Shown here: piece after piece, positions 28,229-37,795 of the stretch
Position numbering within the stretch: position 1 is the stretch's first letter
Layout: each line of letters opens with the position of its first letter
Assembly (NCBI GenBank): GCA_942493245.1
Contig: OW818685.1
Coordinates: forward strand, 1,736,001 to 1,800,000
DNA: 64,000 nt
Reading direction: 5' to 3'
Source of the DNA: DAOPYU01 sp942493245
GTDB taxonomy: Bacteria; Sumerlaeota; Sumerlaeia; UBA8349
Notes under the pieces: generated by a model
Told to the model about the DNA's origin: nothing
Seen by the model: only the letters and a program-made list of their open reading frames with translations
Databases searched by the model: none
Position numbers and translations under genes: made by a program

Positions 28229-30907
28229 TCACATCCCCAGCAACCGGCTCTGCCGCAACCAGCGGGCGATCAGGAGGCCCAGCACGAGAAGCGACCCGAT
28301 GCTGACGAACGCGCCCTGCTGGAATTCCAGCGGACGGTACGCCAACTCGACCTCATGCGTACCCGCCGGGACGGGAATGCCGCACTGGGCCACGTTGGCG
28401 GGGCACACCAGCATCGGCGCTCCATTCACGTGCGCGCACCAGCCGGGGTAATAACTCTGGCTGCAAACCAGCAGGGCGGGCTTCGGCGTAGAGACGCGAA
28501 AACGGATCTGGCCGAAACCCTTCTCGATCACTTCAACTGTCCCCTGAATGTCGGGCGTTTGTTTTGCGCTTTGAGCGCTGGCGCTGGTCGCCGTTTCCAC
28601 GCCCACCAGCGCGAGGGGATTGCCCCGCACGAGCGCCTGGCGCCGCAAGTCCACCTGGCCCTGTGCCAGGAGCCGGAGGTCGAACTCGGTCTCCATGTTG
28701 TCTGGAATTTCAACCGGGTCGCAGAGCCAGGCCTCCCCAAACGGCTCCCGAATCCGGTAGGCCCACATCACCTGTTCCGCGCCTCCCTGGTCGGCCTGCG
28801 GGAAGCGCCACTCCGCCACCTTCTCGATGGCCGGGTCTTTCAGGTCCATATACGAAAGAGCGATGCGGCAGTTCCACGCGGCCAGAAGACTCCAGTTTAT
28901 TTTACCCGGACCGGAATCGGGCATCAGCATGAAGGCGCGTGGATTCTCCTCGGGAGACAACCCCGTAATCTGATTCACAAACAGGCCGTAGCGCTTCGAG
29001 TTGATCGGGTTGTACCCCCGCATCTGAGGCAGACCATACATCATCGGACGGTTGGTGATCAGTTCCGGCTGGTTCTGGTCGTAGTGCCAGTCCATTAGAC
29101 TGTCCAGCCACACAAACCGCCCGCCATCGCGAAGCGCCTCCGTGAGGAACTCGACACACGCGGTGCGCGGGTAGATTTTCTCCTCATAGGTGTCCTGCGG
29201 TTCCGAGACGATAAACCGCCCGCCATAAAGCAACAACTGCCCCATACAGACCGCCACCAGAACCCAGACCAGCGCGTGCCGGACCGATTCGCGGCCCCGC
29301 CAGAGGAGGATACCCAGAAGCAGGCCGCCGAAAATCAGACATTGGAGCGAAAAGACCCCAAAACCGTCCCGAGCCAGACTCTTCAGCAACGCCAGTTTGG
29401 GCGCGAGCGGGTGCGCCTTCAGTCCCTCGATATTCAGCATGGGCATTCGGAAGGCTTCGATTAACGACGAACTGCACCCATAGAGGATTGCACCGGCAGC
29501 TGTCCCCAGAATACAGACGACCGCCAGCGCCCGGATCGTGCCCGATTTCCCGTTTTCCTCCTCCAGTCGGTCCCGAGCGTTGACCAGAGCGTCCAGCATC
29601 CACGCGCTCAGGGCCGCCATCGCAAAGGCGAAGTGCATGAGAAACCGCGCCGGCACCCGGAAACGATCGAACCCGGGCACCAGGTGATAGGCGAACCAGA
29701 ACAGCGGTCCGTTCTTTCCCAGCGCCAGCAGAACCGACAGAACCAGGACCACCAGCAGAAAGACCTCGAATCGGCTGATACGTCGGTTTGGAAGGATCTC
29801 CCGGCAATCGAACGGCCATCGCTTTCCCAACCGCCAGCGTCCCAGCAGATAGATCAGAAAGAGGGTCAACGGAAGCGCAGTGAGATAGGCGGTCACCTCA
29901 TGGTATCCCATCTGTCCCCAATACCCCTCCTCGTCGTTCGGGTCACCGAAAAAAAGGGGAGAAATCAGGGTCAGGAGCATTCGTGGTTCCAGAGACCCGT
30001 CTGCCACATAGGCCCACTCCGCCCCCTCCGAGCGTCCCCAGGTCTGTTTGATATAAACCTGAGTCGGGAGGATCTGAACCGCGCAAATGCCGCACGCCAG
30101 CGCCACCGCGCCCGCGTAGAGCGCCAGCGGCTTCCATCGGAAAGGCAATCCGCCGGTTTCCTGCGGTTCTTCTTCGTAATCGGTCGCCCAGTCTATTTCG
30201 TCTTCAGATGTTTTCTTTGAAGAACACCAGGTTCCGATCAGCACATAAAGTGAAAGCGCGCAGAGGTTGTAGAACGCCAGCTGGGGCGCTCCGGCCAGAA
30301 TCGTCAGCGCGATCGCGAGCGCAAACGCGCCGAAATCCCACGCGCGCCGGGCGGTTCCTTCCTCGAACGACTCACTCAGGCGATCCCAGCACAACAGCAA
30401 CCACGGCAACCACGCCATGGTCATGGGGAAGACCACGATCCCCGCCATCAGATACTTGACGGCGAATCCGCTGAACATGAACAACCCGCCCGCCAGACAC
30501 GCGGCCCCAGCCGACTCGACGCGTCGCCGCATCCAGAGGCACATTCCCCAGCACCCCAGAAAGAAGTGAAACAGCGTGACCAGCGAGAAGGCCCACGTCA
30601 CGGGCAGAATCCAGTAGGGGAGATTCAGCGGATAGAAAAGCCCGACCTGAATGTCGGCCTGGAGGGGACAGCCGGAAAAGGTCAACGGATTCCAGTGCGG
30701 GAAGGTTCCCTGCCGCAGACTTTCCCGCACCACTTCCTTGTAAGGCAGCGCCCAGTTGATGATGTCGCCGCCGGTCAGGGTCTGTCCCCCGAACAACAGC
30801 GGCCACCCCAGCGCCACCGTCAGCGCCAGAGAAAAGAGCGCGGAACCGACCGGAAATTTCCAGGTTCCACTCTCGGTCCACTCGGAGTCGGAAGAAAAGA
30901 AACGCAT
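28229..30907 (-). CDS. YfhO-family polytopic membrane protein
   Basis: The protein has 892 residues from ATG 30907 (GAGG 8 bases upstream; GTG 30910 overlaps the previous stop by 4 bp). About a dozen membrane helices are followed by a soluble periplasmic part (about 620-850) and a last C-terminal helix. Family signatures include LTGGDIINWALPYKEV, FPHWNPLTFSGCPLQAD and GLFYPLN near 45-95, and WYFPGW-like YYPGWCAHVNG near the C-terminus. Family knowledge: YfhO proteins are GT-C-like membrane glycosyltransferase relatives that glycosylate lipoteichoic acid in Bacillus; in Gram-negatives the role is unclear. The stop/start junction with the O-antigen-ligase-like gene indicates one operon for surface-glycan building. 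Confidence 0.85.
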   Translation of the reverse strand: MRFFSSDSEWTESGTWKFPVGSALFSLALTVALGWPLLFGGQTLTGGDIINWALPYKEVVRESLRQGTFPHWNPLTFSGCPLQADIQVGLFYPLNLPYWILPVTWAFSLVTLFHFFLGCWGMCLWMRRRVESAGAACLAGGLFMFSGFAVKYLMAGIVVFPMTMAWLPWLLLCWDRLSESFEEGTARRAWDFGAFALAIALTILAGAPQLAFYNLCALSLYVLIGTWCSSKKTSEDEIDWATDYEEEPQETGGLPFRWKPLALYAGAVALACGICAVQILPTQVYIKQTWGRSEGAEWAYVADGSLEPRMLLTLISPLFFGDPNDEEGYWGQMGYHEVTAYLTALPLTLFLIYLLGRWRLGKRWPFDCREILPNRRISRFEVFLLVVLVLSVLLALGKNGPLFWFAYHLVPGFDRFRVPARFLMHFAFAMAALSAWMLDALVNARDRLEEENGKSGTIRALAVVCILGTAAGAILYGCSSSLIEAFRMPMLNIEGLKAHPLAPKLALLKSLARDGFGVFSLQCLIFGGLLLGILLWRGRESVRHALVWVLVAVCMGQLLLYGGRFIVSEPQDTYEEKIYPRTACVEFLTEALRDGGRFVWLDSLMDWHYDQNQPELITNRPMMYGLPQMRGYNPINSKRYGLFVNQITGLSPEENPRAFMLMPDSGPGKINWSLLAAWNCRIALSYMDLKDPAIEKVAEWRFPQADQGGAEQVMWAYRIREPFGEAWLCDPVEIPDNMETEFDLRLLAQGQVDLRRQALVRGNPLALVGVETATSASAQSAKQTPDIQGTVEVIEKGFGQIRFRVSTPKPALLVCSQSYYPGWCAHVNGAPMLVCPANVAQCGIPVPAGTHEVELAYRPLEFQQGAFVSIGSLLVLGLLIARWLRQSRLLGM

Positions 30908-32856
30908 CACTGGGGCCTCTTCGTGGATTGCAGAAGTTCTGCGCTACGGAAAGCCTTTGCCATCCGTTTCATGATGGTACGAGTATCGCGCTGCGCTTCC
31001 ATCTGGAGACCCAGCCCCAGATAAGCCGTGCGGCGGCGTTCATAGAGTTCCCAGGAATCCAGTCGCTCGAACACGCGCGCCAGATGTTCCACGCACTCCG
31101 GGTACCGTTTGGCATCGAGCAGATAGCGCGTGTAGGCGCTCCGGCAATCGTGGTGGTCGGGCCAGATGTCCAGTGCGGTCCGATAGAACGCGTCCGACTC
31201 GGCGTCGAGCGCGCTTGCCTGGGCCTTGTCCCCTTGTGCTAGCGCCCGGTTCCGCGCTTCTTCCCGCCCGCGCGCCTGCTGGTATCGCGCGTCGGAAACG
31301 ACCGGCAGCGCCGACAGCCAGACGCAAAGCCCCGCCAGCGCGATCCCCCCGGCGATTCCAAGCACCGTCCCCCAGCGGGGGCCTTCCACCCAGAACCGCA
31401 ACGCTTCAACCTGCCGCATGTCGCGCGATTCCACCGAACCGCGCAGCCACCCTCTCTCGAACGTCACCGACGGCAGGATAAACGCCCCACGGCCTTCCGG
31501 ATCGCCCCGGTCCAGCATGGCGCCCAGCGGCAGCAGGCAACAGAACAGCACCGTCAGGTCCGGCAGCAGGAGGGGAAACGTCATCATCGAATCCAGACTC
31601 CAGGCGCTCAGCGCGCCAATCGCGCCCCAGGCTACCCAGGCGTCCAACGGTTTCTTCCACCCAGCCGCCCGGCGCGCCACACGCCCCAGGGCCGCGAACG
31701 CGCTCCACACCATCCACACCAAGAGCAACGCGCCGATCGGCCCCAGTTCCGCCCAGGTCTCGAGGATCGTGTTATGCGCGGAGTTCGTGTAAGCCCCTTG
31801 GTAACGCAGCCAGTTGGGATCGTCGGGCAGGAAAGGCGACTGGACGCGCGGGTACCAGTAGGGGAAGCACCCCGGCCCCACCCCCTTGACCTGGTTCTGG
31901 CGGATCAGTTCGAAGGAATTGAGCCAGATGACCGCCCGGGTCGGACCGCCTTCTTCCCAACGCTCCGAGCCGAAAGCTTCCTGAAAAATCCCCGGACGGT
32001 GCGGGTTGAGCGGCGTATCGGTCACCAGCCACAAAATGGCCAGCAAACACCCCGCCCCCCACACGGCCAGCCGCCCGCGTCGGCGACGCCAGACCCAGCC
32101 CAGCCGCTGCCGCCCCAACCCGATCAGGACGAGAATCGAGGAGAGAATCAACGCGCCGTTCCCCCCCACGGACCAGCAGACCACCAGCGCGGCGGCGCAC
32201 AACCAGAGCGTCGCGAGGAGTATCGCGATTCGCCAGAGACCTCGGACGTGGAATAATAACAGCAAAATCGGCAGGTACAGCGTCGCCAGGAGCGCCGCAA
32301 TGAAGTCCGTGTTGCCCAACCCGGCGGTCACAAACCCGCGCCAGTCGCCCAGTTTATTCTCCGCCAGCGCGATTCGGGGGAACCATTCCGGCCACAGTCT
32401 CGCCCACTTGGCCTGCATGTCCTGAAACAGCGCCCAGAGGGCCGTCAGGCCCGCCGTGAAAACCAGAAGCCAGAGTGCCTGAAGAATCCGTTTCCGCGAC
32501 CGCCAGCCCCACTCCTGCCACGCCCAGGCAAGCACGCCACACGCCCCCAGCCACACCACCCGGTCCCGCGCCAGACTTGGACTCGACGCCACCGGCCACA
32601 TCAGGAGATTCCAGAGCAGAAACGCCCAGAACAAGACTTGTGTCCGATGGATGCGCAGCACGATCGGACGCCCCGCCATCGCCCCTCCCAGAGCCAGCGC
32701 GCCCAGCCCGGCGGCGAGCGCCTGTCCCCACAACATCTTGGGCCAGATAAACGGAGAGTACGCCCACGGCAAAAAAACCAGAGACATCAACGCCACCGCC
32801 GCCAGCGTCAAAATGCCTCGAACCCGGTCCAGAGAGTCTTGTTCCCGCACCCGCAT
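30907..32856 (-). CDS. O-antigen ligase/polymerase-like membrane protein with TPR tail
   Basis: The protein has 649 residues from ATG 32856 (AGGGG upstream). The ORF is open to 32988, but that extension is hydrophilic and has no RBS. About twelve membrane helices contain the Wzy_C/WaaL signature near the large loop: KGVGPGCFPYWYPRVQS, then AHNTILETWAELGPIGAL. The last ~110 residues are TPR-like (FYRTALDIWPDHHDCRSAY; YPECVEHLARVF). Family knowledge: such proteins join or polymerise undecaprenyl-linked glycans on the periplasmic face, or act as oligosaccharyltransferases. The stop TGA shares a base with the ATG of the YfhO-like gene, so translation is coupled. Confidence 0.83.
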   Translation of the reverse strand: MRVREQDSLDRVRGILTLAAVALMSLVFLPWAYSPFIWPKMLWGQALAAGLGALALGGAMAGRPIVLRIHRTQVLFWAFLLWNLLMWPVASSPSLARDRVVWLGACGVLAWAWQEWGWRSRKRILQALWLLVFTAGLTALWALFQDMQAKWARLWPEWFPRIALAENKLGDWRGFVTAGLGNTDFIAALLATLYLPILLLLFHVRGLWRIAILLATLWLCAAALVVCWSVGGNGALILSSILVLIGLGRQRLGWVWRRRRGRLAVWGAGCLLAILWLVTDTPLNPHRPGIFQEAFGSERWEEGGPTRAVIWLNSFELIRQNQVKGVGPGCFPYWYPRVQSPFLPDDPNWLRYQGAYTNSAHNTILETWAELGPIGALLLVWMVWSAFAALGRVARRAAGWKKPLDAWVAWGAIGALSAWSLDSMMTFPLLLPDLTVLFCCLLPLGAMLDRGDPEGRGAFILPSVTFERGWLRGSVESRDMRQVEALRFWVEGPRWGTVLGIAGGIALAGLCVWLSALPVVSDARYQQARGREEARNRALAQGDKAQASALDAESDAFYRTALDIWPDHHDCRSAYTRYLLDAKRYPECVEHLARVFERLDSWELYERRRTAYLGLGLQMEAQRDTRTIMKRMAKAFRSAELLQSTKRPQ

Positions 32857-33148
32857 GTTTTGCCCCTGATGGTTTCCAGAAAGGTCGTTCCCCCAAAGAT
32901 AATCCCGAGGGAGTCCCAGAATCTTTTCTTGCTTACGGTTCCAGACAACCGTGTCCCGATCATGGCGGATTTCCGCCCCGTTTGTCAATGCGAGGTTCCA
33001 AGGGAATTGTCCGGATATCTTTGTAGTGAATATCTGAAAGGGGAGAAGACTCGGAGAAGGCTTCTCTTGACGGAAGAAGGAAGAAACCCTATTCTGAATC
33101 TATTGAAACGAATCTGCGGAAAGCATTGCGCCGGGCAGGAGGATTTCC

Positions 33149-33790
33149 ATGCCGCTCGCTTTCCTGAACCGCCGACAGGGACTGGTTGCTCTGGGAGCCT
33201 GGGCGCTGAGTGGACTCCTGTCCGGATGTCAGGAACAAACGCAAACGGAACCGCCGCAACTTCCGAATTCGGGAAAACCCTCCGGGGGTTCCGGCGAAAA
33301 GGAGGACGCCTCCATGATCGCACTGACCGTCACCAGTTCCGCTTTCCAGGAGGGACAACCGATTCCTGTCCGCTATACGGGCGACGGGGCGGACGTCTCC
33401 CCGCCTCTCCAGTGGAGTGGGGCCCCCGAAAAAACGATGGAATACGCGCTTGTCTGCGACGATCCAGACGCGCCGATCAGCGAACCGTGGGTCCATTGGG
33501 TGGTCTATGGCATCCCGGCCAGTGTCACGTCCTTTCCCGAGGGGAAACCGAAACGGAGCCTCCCATCAGAACCCGCCGGGATGAAGGAGGGGATGAATTC
33601 CTTCCATAAGACCGATTATGGCGGACCCGCCCCGCCCCGGGGCCACGGGATCCATCACTACTACTTCCGGCTCTACGCGCTGGACAAAAAACTGGAAATT
33701 CCCCCGCACACCACGAAGCGCGACCTGTTCAAAGCGATGGAAGGTCATGTCATCGCGCAGGGGCGCCTCATGGGAACCTACAGCCGGTAA
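33149..33790 (+). CDS. YbhB/YbcL-family (PEBP-like) lipoprotein
   Basis: The protein has 213 residues with a lipoprotein signal (NRRQGLVALGAWALSGLLSGC, lipobox LSGC) and a Pro/Gly/Ser-rich linker to about residue 54. The PEBP fold follows: SSAFQEGQPIPVRYTGDGAD, the ligand-pocket motif CDDPDAP, HWVVYGIP, then GHGIHHYYFRLYALD. Family knowledge: bacterial PEBP/Raf-kinase-inhibitor-like proteins bind anionic ligands; no defined enzymatic role is known. Length is normal for the family plus the lipoprotein linker. GGCAGGAGG stands 7 bases before ATG. It is convergent with the peroxiredoxin fusion across a bidirectional terminator and is divergent from the ligase operon. Confidence 0.88.
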   Translation: MPLAFLNRRQGLVALGAWALSGLLSGCQEQTQTEPPQLPNSGKPSGGSGEKEDASMIALTVTSSAFQEGQPIPVRYTGDGADVSPPLQWSGAPEKTMEYALVCDDPDAPISEPWVHWVVYGIPASVTSFPEGKPKRSLPSEPAGMKEGMNSFHKTDYGGPAPPRGHGIHHYYFRLYALDKKLEIPPHTTKRDLFKAMEGHVIAQGRLMGTYSR

Positions 33791-33820
33791 ACGGATGGCC
33801 GGTCCTCTCAAAAACGATCT

Positions 33821-33860
33821 TTTCCTATAGGACTTATGAGACCATAGGTCCTATAGGAAA
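33821..33860. terminator. bidirectional terminator
   Basis: TTTCCTATAGGAC pairs perfectly with GTCCTATAGGAAA, with an inner TATG/CATA extension. It stands between convergent genes, with T- and A-rich sequence at the stem base serving both strands. Confidence 0.7.
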
Positions 33861-33888
33861 GCCGTTGAAAGGGGATGTTGTGTCTTCG

Positions 33889-34749
33889 TTACTTCTTGAA
33901 GGCCGCCAGAATGTCCGCGTTGGCGGGCATGCCGCGTTGCGCAAAGACGATCTTTCCCTCTTTGTCTATCCCATAGACGGTTCGCTTGGTGAACAACAGT
34001 CCCTTGGTGTTGTAGGCCTTCGCTACTTCGCTCTTTTCGTCCACCAGCAGCGGGAAGGGGTATTTCTGCTTCTCGATGAACGCCTTGTGCGACTGGGCGT
34101 CCGCCGGGTTGACCCCGTACACCACCGTGTCCGCCGCCTTGAAATCCTCGAAGTCGTCGCGGATGGCGCACAACTGCTTGGTACAACCGGGCGTCTGGTC
34201 ACCGGGGTAGAACACCAGCACCACATTCTTTTTCCCCCGGAAATCTTTCAGGGTCACGGTCGTTCCCTCCTGGTCCTTCACGACAAACAGCGGCGCTTCA
34301 GTTCCGACTTCCACGGGGCTTGGTCCCTCCTCTTCCTCGGTCTTCACGGATGTGTCCTCCTTCTGTTTCTTTTCTCCCTGCGCCTCTTGAGTCACATCGA
34401 GCGTGCCGGAACCGGAGCCAATGACATTGCAGGAGGCTTTGACCTTGACCTTGTCGCCCGCTTTCAGAGCGCCCACTTCAAGTGTCAGGGTCCATTCTTT
34501 CTCCGAGGGTTGGGTGGTGTACGTCTTTTCTACGACCGACTGGTCGTTCACCAGGACTTCCACCCGTTCAATGTAGTGCTTACTGGCATTCGAGACCCCG
34601 TGTGTGATCCCGACGGTCAGGATCCCCGAGGCCGGATCGTAACTCAACACCGGCGATTTTGGGGGATGCGCAAACCCCGTCAGGGTCACCATCCCAAACA
34701 GAACCACCAGAACTCCCACTCCCCAACCCCCGCATATTCTTTGACGCAT
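33889..34749 (-). CDS. fusion of superoxide-reductase-like domain and BCP-type peroxiredoxin, exported
   Basis: The protein has 286 residues from ATG 34749 (GGGAGGGACAGG upstream), with a signal-like helix (12-27). Residues 28-120 resemble the desulfoferrodoxin/superoxide-reductase iron centre: H28, H50, H58 (KHYIERVEVLVND) and C107 (ASCNVIG). The usual CNxH histidine is replaced (CNVI), so the site would lack one ligand. An acidic/Lys linker (120-145) joins an AhpC/TSA domain of bacterioferritin-comigratory type (148-286), with peroxidatic C189 (YPGDQTPGCT) and resolving C194. Predicted chemistry: superoxide to peroxide at the first domain, peroxide to water at the second, in the periplasm. 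The missing histidine makes the first step uncertain. It is divergent from cydAB and has its own promoter palindrome. Confidence 0.8.
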   Translation of the reverse strand: MRQRICGGWGVGVLVVLFGMVTLTGFAHPPKSPVLSYDPASGILTVGITHGVSNASKHYIERVEVLVNDQSVVEKTYTTQPSEKEWTLTLEVGALKAGDKVKVKASCNVIGSGSGTLDVTQEAQGEKKQKEDTSVKTEEEEGPSPVEVGTEAPLFVVKDQEGTTVTLKDFRGKKNVVLVFYPGDQTPGCTKQLCAIRDDFEDFKAADTVVYGVNPADAQSHKAFIEKQKYPFPLLVDEKSEVAKAYNTKGLLFTKRTVYGIDKEGKIVFAQRGMPANADILAAFKK

Positions 34750-34826
34750 TGCCTGTCCCTCCCTTTGAAGATTTGTACAAGCCCCCCGCTCTTTCACAGG
34801 CGTCTCGTTATGCCTGGGCAAAGGGG

Positions 34827-34886
34827 GAATACGATTCAGTTGTTCAGACTGGATCGTATTCTAATCCTATATCTCGTTGAGCGCAA
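34827..34886 (-). promoter_or_regulatory. promoter with overlapping operator-like palindrome
   Basis: On the minus strand, TTGCGC (34886-34881), a 17-bp spacer and TAGAAT (34863-34858) form a good sigma70 promoter. The inverted repeat GAATACGAT ... ATCGTATTC (34861-34827, inner CAGT/ACTG) starts inside the -10 box and covers the transcription start region, as a repressor operator would. It lies about 80 bp upstream of the peroxiredoxin fusion. Confidence 0.6.
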
Positions 34887-35421
34887 GACTTATACCAATC
34901 GGATGTTCTCCGAAAAATGTGTTGCCTCCGGATACCCGAATCAACCGGGATCAGGCACGGAACAAGGGGTGGTTCTTTCCAGAACGGGCGGAATGCGAGG
35001 GGCAATCACCTTCTGACCGGGTTGAAAACCGAGGCGTCTTGAGTGTCTCACGCGTGTCTCACAAATGGGGCGTGTCTCGAAAAAGAGAGACATGCAGGGG
35101 GGCCTCTCTCGCCGATCTTTCGTTCGTGCCCCAGCCATTTCTGTCCGTTTTGTTATCCCAGTTCCTCCAATCCCCCTCCCCGTCTTCCTCCTGGAATTCT
35201 GGCATCCGATATGCTCATTATTCAAGGGACAGTTTCCCGGCAGTGTCTTGTGCCGGGCTACTTTTCGTGTCAGGGAGGACGGGATGTTCCATGCGAGCGT
35301 ATGCATTAAATAGTTGTGTCTGAGCGCGGGTATCGGTAGTCTGATTCCGGTGTTTTGGTTTGTTTATGGGACACGGGTGGGGGTATTTTTCGGTTTTCTT
35401 CAGGAAAGGAGAAACGCGAAG
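34887..35421. other. leader region between the peroxiredoxin fusion and cydA
   Basis: No gene is supported. It holds three direct copies of GTGTCTC at about 35041-35077 and an inverted repeat CCCGGCA-8-TGCCGGG at 35236-35257. GGAAAGGAG at 35403-35411 is the cydA ribosome binding site. I could not find a convincing cydA promoter. Confidence 0.4.
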
Positions 35422-36786
35422 ATGGATGTTCTTTTGTTGTCACGCTTGCAGTTTGCGGTCGCGGCATTTTTTCACTTCTTATTTGTTCCCTTGACGTTGG
35501 GGCTGTCGGTTCTGGTGGCGGTCATGGAAACTCTGTACCTGCGGACGGGCGACGCCGACTACCGGCGCATGGCCCGTTTCTGGGGCAAAATGTTTCTCAT
35601 CAATTTCGGCATCGGGGTGGTAACGGGCATCACACTCGAATTCCAATTCGGAACCAACTGGAAGAATTACTCGACTTACGTGGGGGATATTTTCGGGTCG
35701 CTTCTGGCGATCGAGGCCACCGTGGCCTTTTTTCTTGAATCCACGTTCCTGGCGGTGTGGGTGTTTGGCTGGGACCGGGTTTCGCCCCGACTGCACGCCG
35801 CGAGTATCTGGATCGTGGCACTGGCGGGCAATCTGTCCGCCTTCTGGATTCTGGCGGCCAACGCCTGGATGCAACACCCCGTCGGGTATGTGCTCCGCAA
35901 CGGGCGAGCCGAGTTGGACAACTTCTGGCCGATCATCACCCAGACGCCCGCCCTGCTCGCGTTTCTCCATACGGTCAGTGGGGCGTTCATCCTCTCGTCG
36001 TTCTTCGTGATGGGGGTCAGCGCGTACCATCTCTTGAAGAAAAATGAAGTCGCGTTTTTCAAGAAATCGTTCCAGTTGGGTACATATGGGGCTTTGGCCG
36101 CCTGTTTCGTCATGCTGACCAGCGGGCACGGTTCAGCCGTAGATGTGGCGCATATCCAGCCGGCCAAACTCGCCGCAATGGAGGCGCTCTGGGAAGGGGG
36201 GCCGAACCGCCCCATGACCTTGTTCATGATTCCGGACGAAAAGAACGAACGCAATCTCCTCAATATCGGATCGGTCCCGAACGGATTGAGTCTGTTGGCC
36301 TATGCCCGTCCAGACGCCGTGGTCAAGGGGTTGAAAGACTTCCCGAAAGAAGACCGTCCCCCGGTGACCCTGACGTTTCTTGCATTCCGCGCGATGGTGG
36401 GACTGGGGACGCTCTTCCCGCTTCTGGCGTTTCTCGGATGGTTCTGGCGAAAGCGCCTGCCGGAGAAACGTCTCTATCTCTGGGCCATGCTGTTGGCCAT
36501 CCCCTTGCCGTATCTGGCCATTGAAATGGGGTGGATGGTGACCGAAGTGGGGCGCCAGCCCTGGATCGTTCAGGGCCTGATGCGGACTGCCGAAGCGGTG
36601 TCGCCGCTCGATACGGTTCAGGTCGCGCTTTCGTTGGCGGGTTTCTTCCTGCTCTATTCTATCCTGGGCATCACGGATTTCTACCTCTTGTCCCGCTTTG
36701 CCCGGCGCGGGCCGGAACCTGTCGAAAAGAATCCGCCGGTTTCGGAACCGGAGAAGGGAACGGAAGGAGGCGAACAACATGCTTGA
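35422..36786 (+). CDS. cydA: cytochrome bd quinol oxidase subunit I
   Basis: The protein has 454 residues, the catalytic subunit that oxidises quinol and reduces oxygen to water in the inner membrane. Start ATG 35422 (GGAAAGGAG upstream); upstream residues in the ORF are not conserved. Expected haem ligands are present: H18 (haem b595 side), H183 (FLHTVSG) and M325 (FRAMVG), the two ligands of b558. GRQPW follows in the last third. It is shorter than the E. coli protein (about 520) because the Q-loop is short, as in the CIO/short-Q-loop subfamily. The stop overlaps cydB by 8 bp. Neighbouring peroxiredoxin fusion supports a role in oxygen removal and microaerobic respiration. Confidence 0.95.
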   Translation: MDVLLLSRLQFAVAAFFHFLFVPLTLGLSVLVAVMETLYLRTGDADYRRMARFWGKMFLINFGIGVVTGITLEFQFGTNWKNYSTYVGDIFGSLLAIEATVAFFLESTFLAVWVFGWDRVSPRLHAASIWIVALAGNLSAFWILAANAWMQHPVGYVLRNGRAELDNFWPIITQTPALLAFLHTVSGAFILSSFFVMGVSAYHLLKKNEVAFFKKSFQLGTYGALAACFVMLTSGHGSAVDVAHIQPAKLAAMEALWEGGPNRPMTLFMIPDEKNERNLLNIGSVPNGLSLLAYARPDAVVKGLKDFPKEDRPPVTLTFLAFRAMVGLGTLFPLLAFLGWFWRKRLPEKRLYLWAMLLAIPLPYLAIEMGWMVTEVGRQPWIVQGLMRTAEAVSPLDTVQVALSLAGFFLLYSILGITDFYLLSRFARRGPEPVEKNPPVSEPEKGTEGGEQHA

Positions 36787-37795
36787 GACCACCTGGTTTG
36801 TCACGTGGGCGCTGTTGTGGGCGATTTATTTTGTGCTGGACGGCTATGACTTCGGGGTCGGTTCTCTGATGCCGTTCGTGGCGAAGAACGAAGAGGAGCG
36901 CAACACCGTCTATCACAGTATCGAACCGTTCTGGGATGGCAACGAGGTCTGGTTGATCACGGCGGGCGGCGTGACCTTTGCAGCGTTTCCGGCAGCCTAT
37001 GCGCAGCTCTTCAGCGCGCTCTATTCGCCGTTGATGCTGATCCTCTTCGCGCTCATTCTGCGCGGTTCCGCTCTGGCGTTGCGCCCCGAGATGGAGTCGG
37101 CGTCGGCCCGCCGTCTGTGGGATGGGTGTTTCGTTCTGGGGAGTTTCCTGCCGGCGCTTCTGTTCGGCGTGGCGTTTGCGAATCTTCTGCAGGGCATTCC
37201 CATCTCGGCGGATGGCCGCTACACCGGAAGTATTCTGACCCTGTTGAATGTCCAGGGGCTTCTGGGCGGGGCCGTGTTCCTGTTCCTGTTTCTCATGCAC
37301 GGCGCTGTCTGGCTCTCCTTGAAGGCGGAAGGGCCGGTCCAAGCGCAGTCCGAGAAGATTGCCCGGATACTCTGGGCGCCGCTCGTGCTCCTGGTCATTC
37401 TTTTCCTGGCCTACTTGCAGGTGCGCAACCAGCAGCTTTCAGGCAAGGAATTGCCCGCCTTCTTCCCGTGGCTGGTGATCGCGGGAGCCATTCTGCCCCT
37501 GTTGGCGTTGCGATGGTTGATCGGAAAGAAAGCCTGGGCCAGGGCGTGGAGCGCTACGGCGCTTTCCATCGTTTTTGTCTCGATGGGGGTCATTCTGGCC
37601 ATGTACCCGTATCTGGTGCGTTCCAGTCTTGTGGACGGTTTCAGTGCGACCATCGCCAACTCGGCGTCGAGTCCTCTGACTCTGAAAATTATGTTAGGGG
37701 TGGCGTTGTTTTTTGTGCCTCTCGTCCTTCTTTATCAGGCCTGGGTCTATTGGATCTTTCGCGGGAAGGCGCGGAAAGGAGAAATGGGATACTGA
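36779..37795 (+). CDS. cydB: cytochrome bd quinol oxidase subunit II
   Basis: The protein has 338 residues with about eight membrane helices. The family start is clear: TTWFVTWALLWAIYFVLDGYDFGVG, with EPFWDGNEVWLITAGG and AFPAAYA further on. It is the second subunit of the bd oxidase and stabilises the haem groups of CydA. ATG 36779 overlaps the end of cydA by 8 bp (GGAGG 10 bases upstream inside cydA), so the two are translationally coupled. No cydX, cydC or cydD gene follows; the next gene is hdrC after about 290 bp in which I see no further gene. Confidence 0.95.
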   Translation: MLETTWFVTWALLWAIYFVLDGYDFGVGSLMPFVAKNEEERNTVYHSIEPFWDGNEVWLITAGGVTFAAFPAAYAQLFSALYSPLMLILFALILRGSALALRPEMESASARRLWDGCFVLGSFLPALLFGVAFANLLQGIPISADGRYTGSILTLLNVQGLLGGAVFLFLFLMHGAVWLSLKAEGPVQAQSEKIARILWAPLVLLVILFLAYLQVRNQQLSGKELPAFFPWLVIAGAILPLLALRWLIGKKAWARAWSATALSIVFVSMGVILAMYPYLVRSSLVDGFSATIANSASSPLTLKIMLGVALFFVPLVLLYQAWVYWIFRGKARKGEMGY

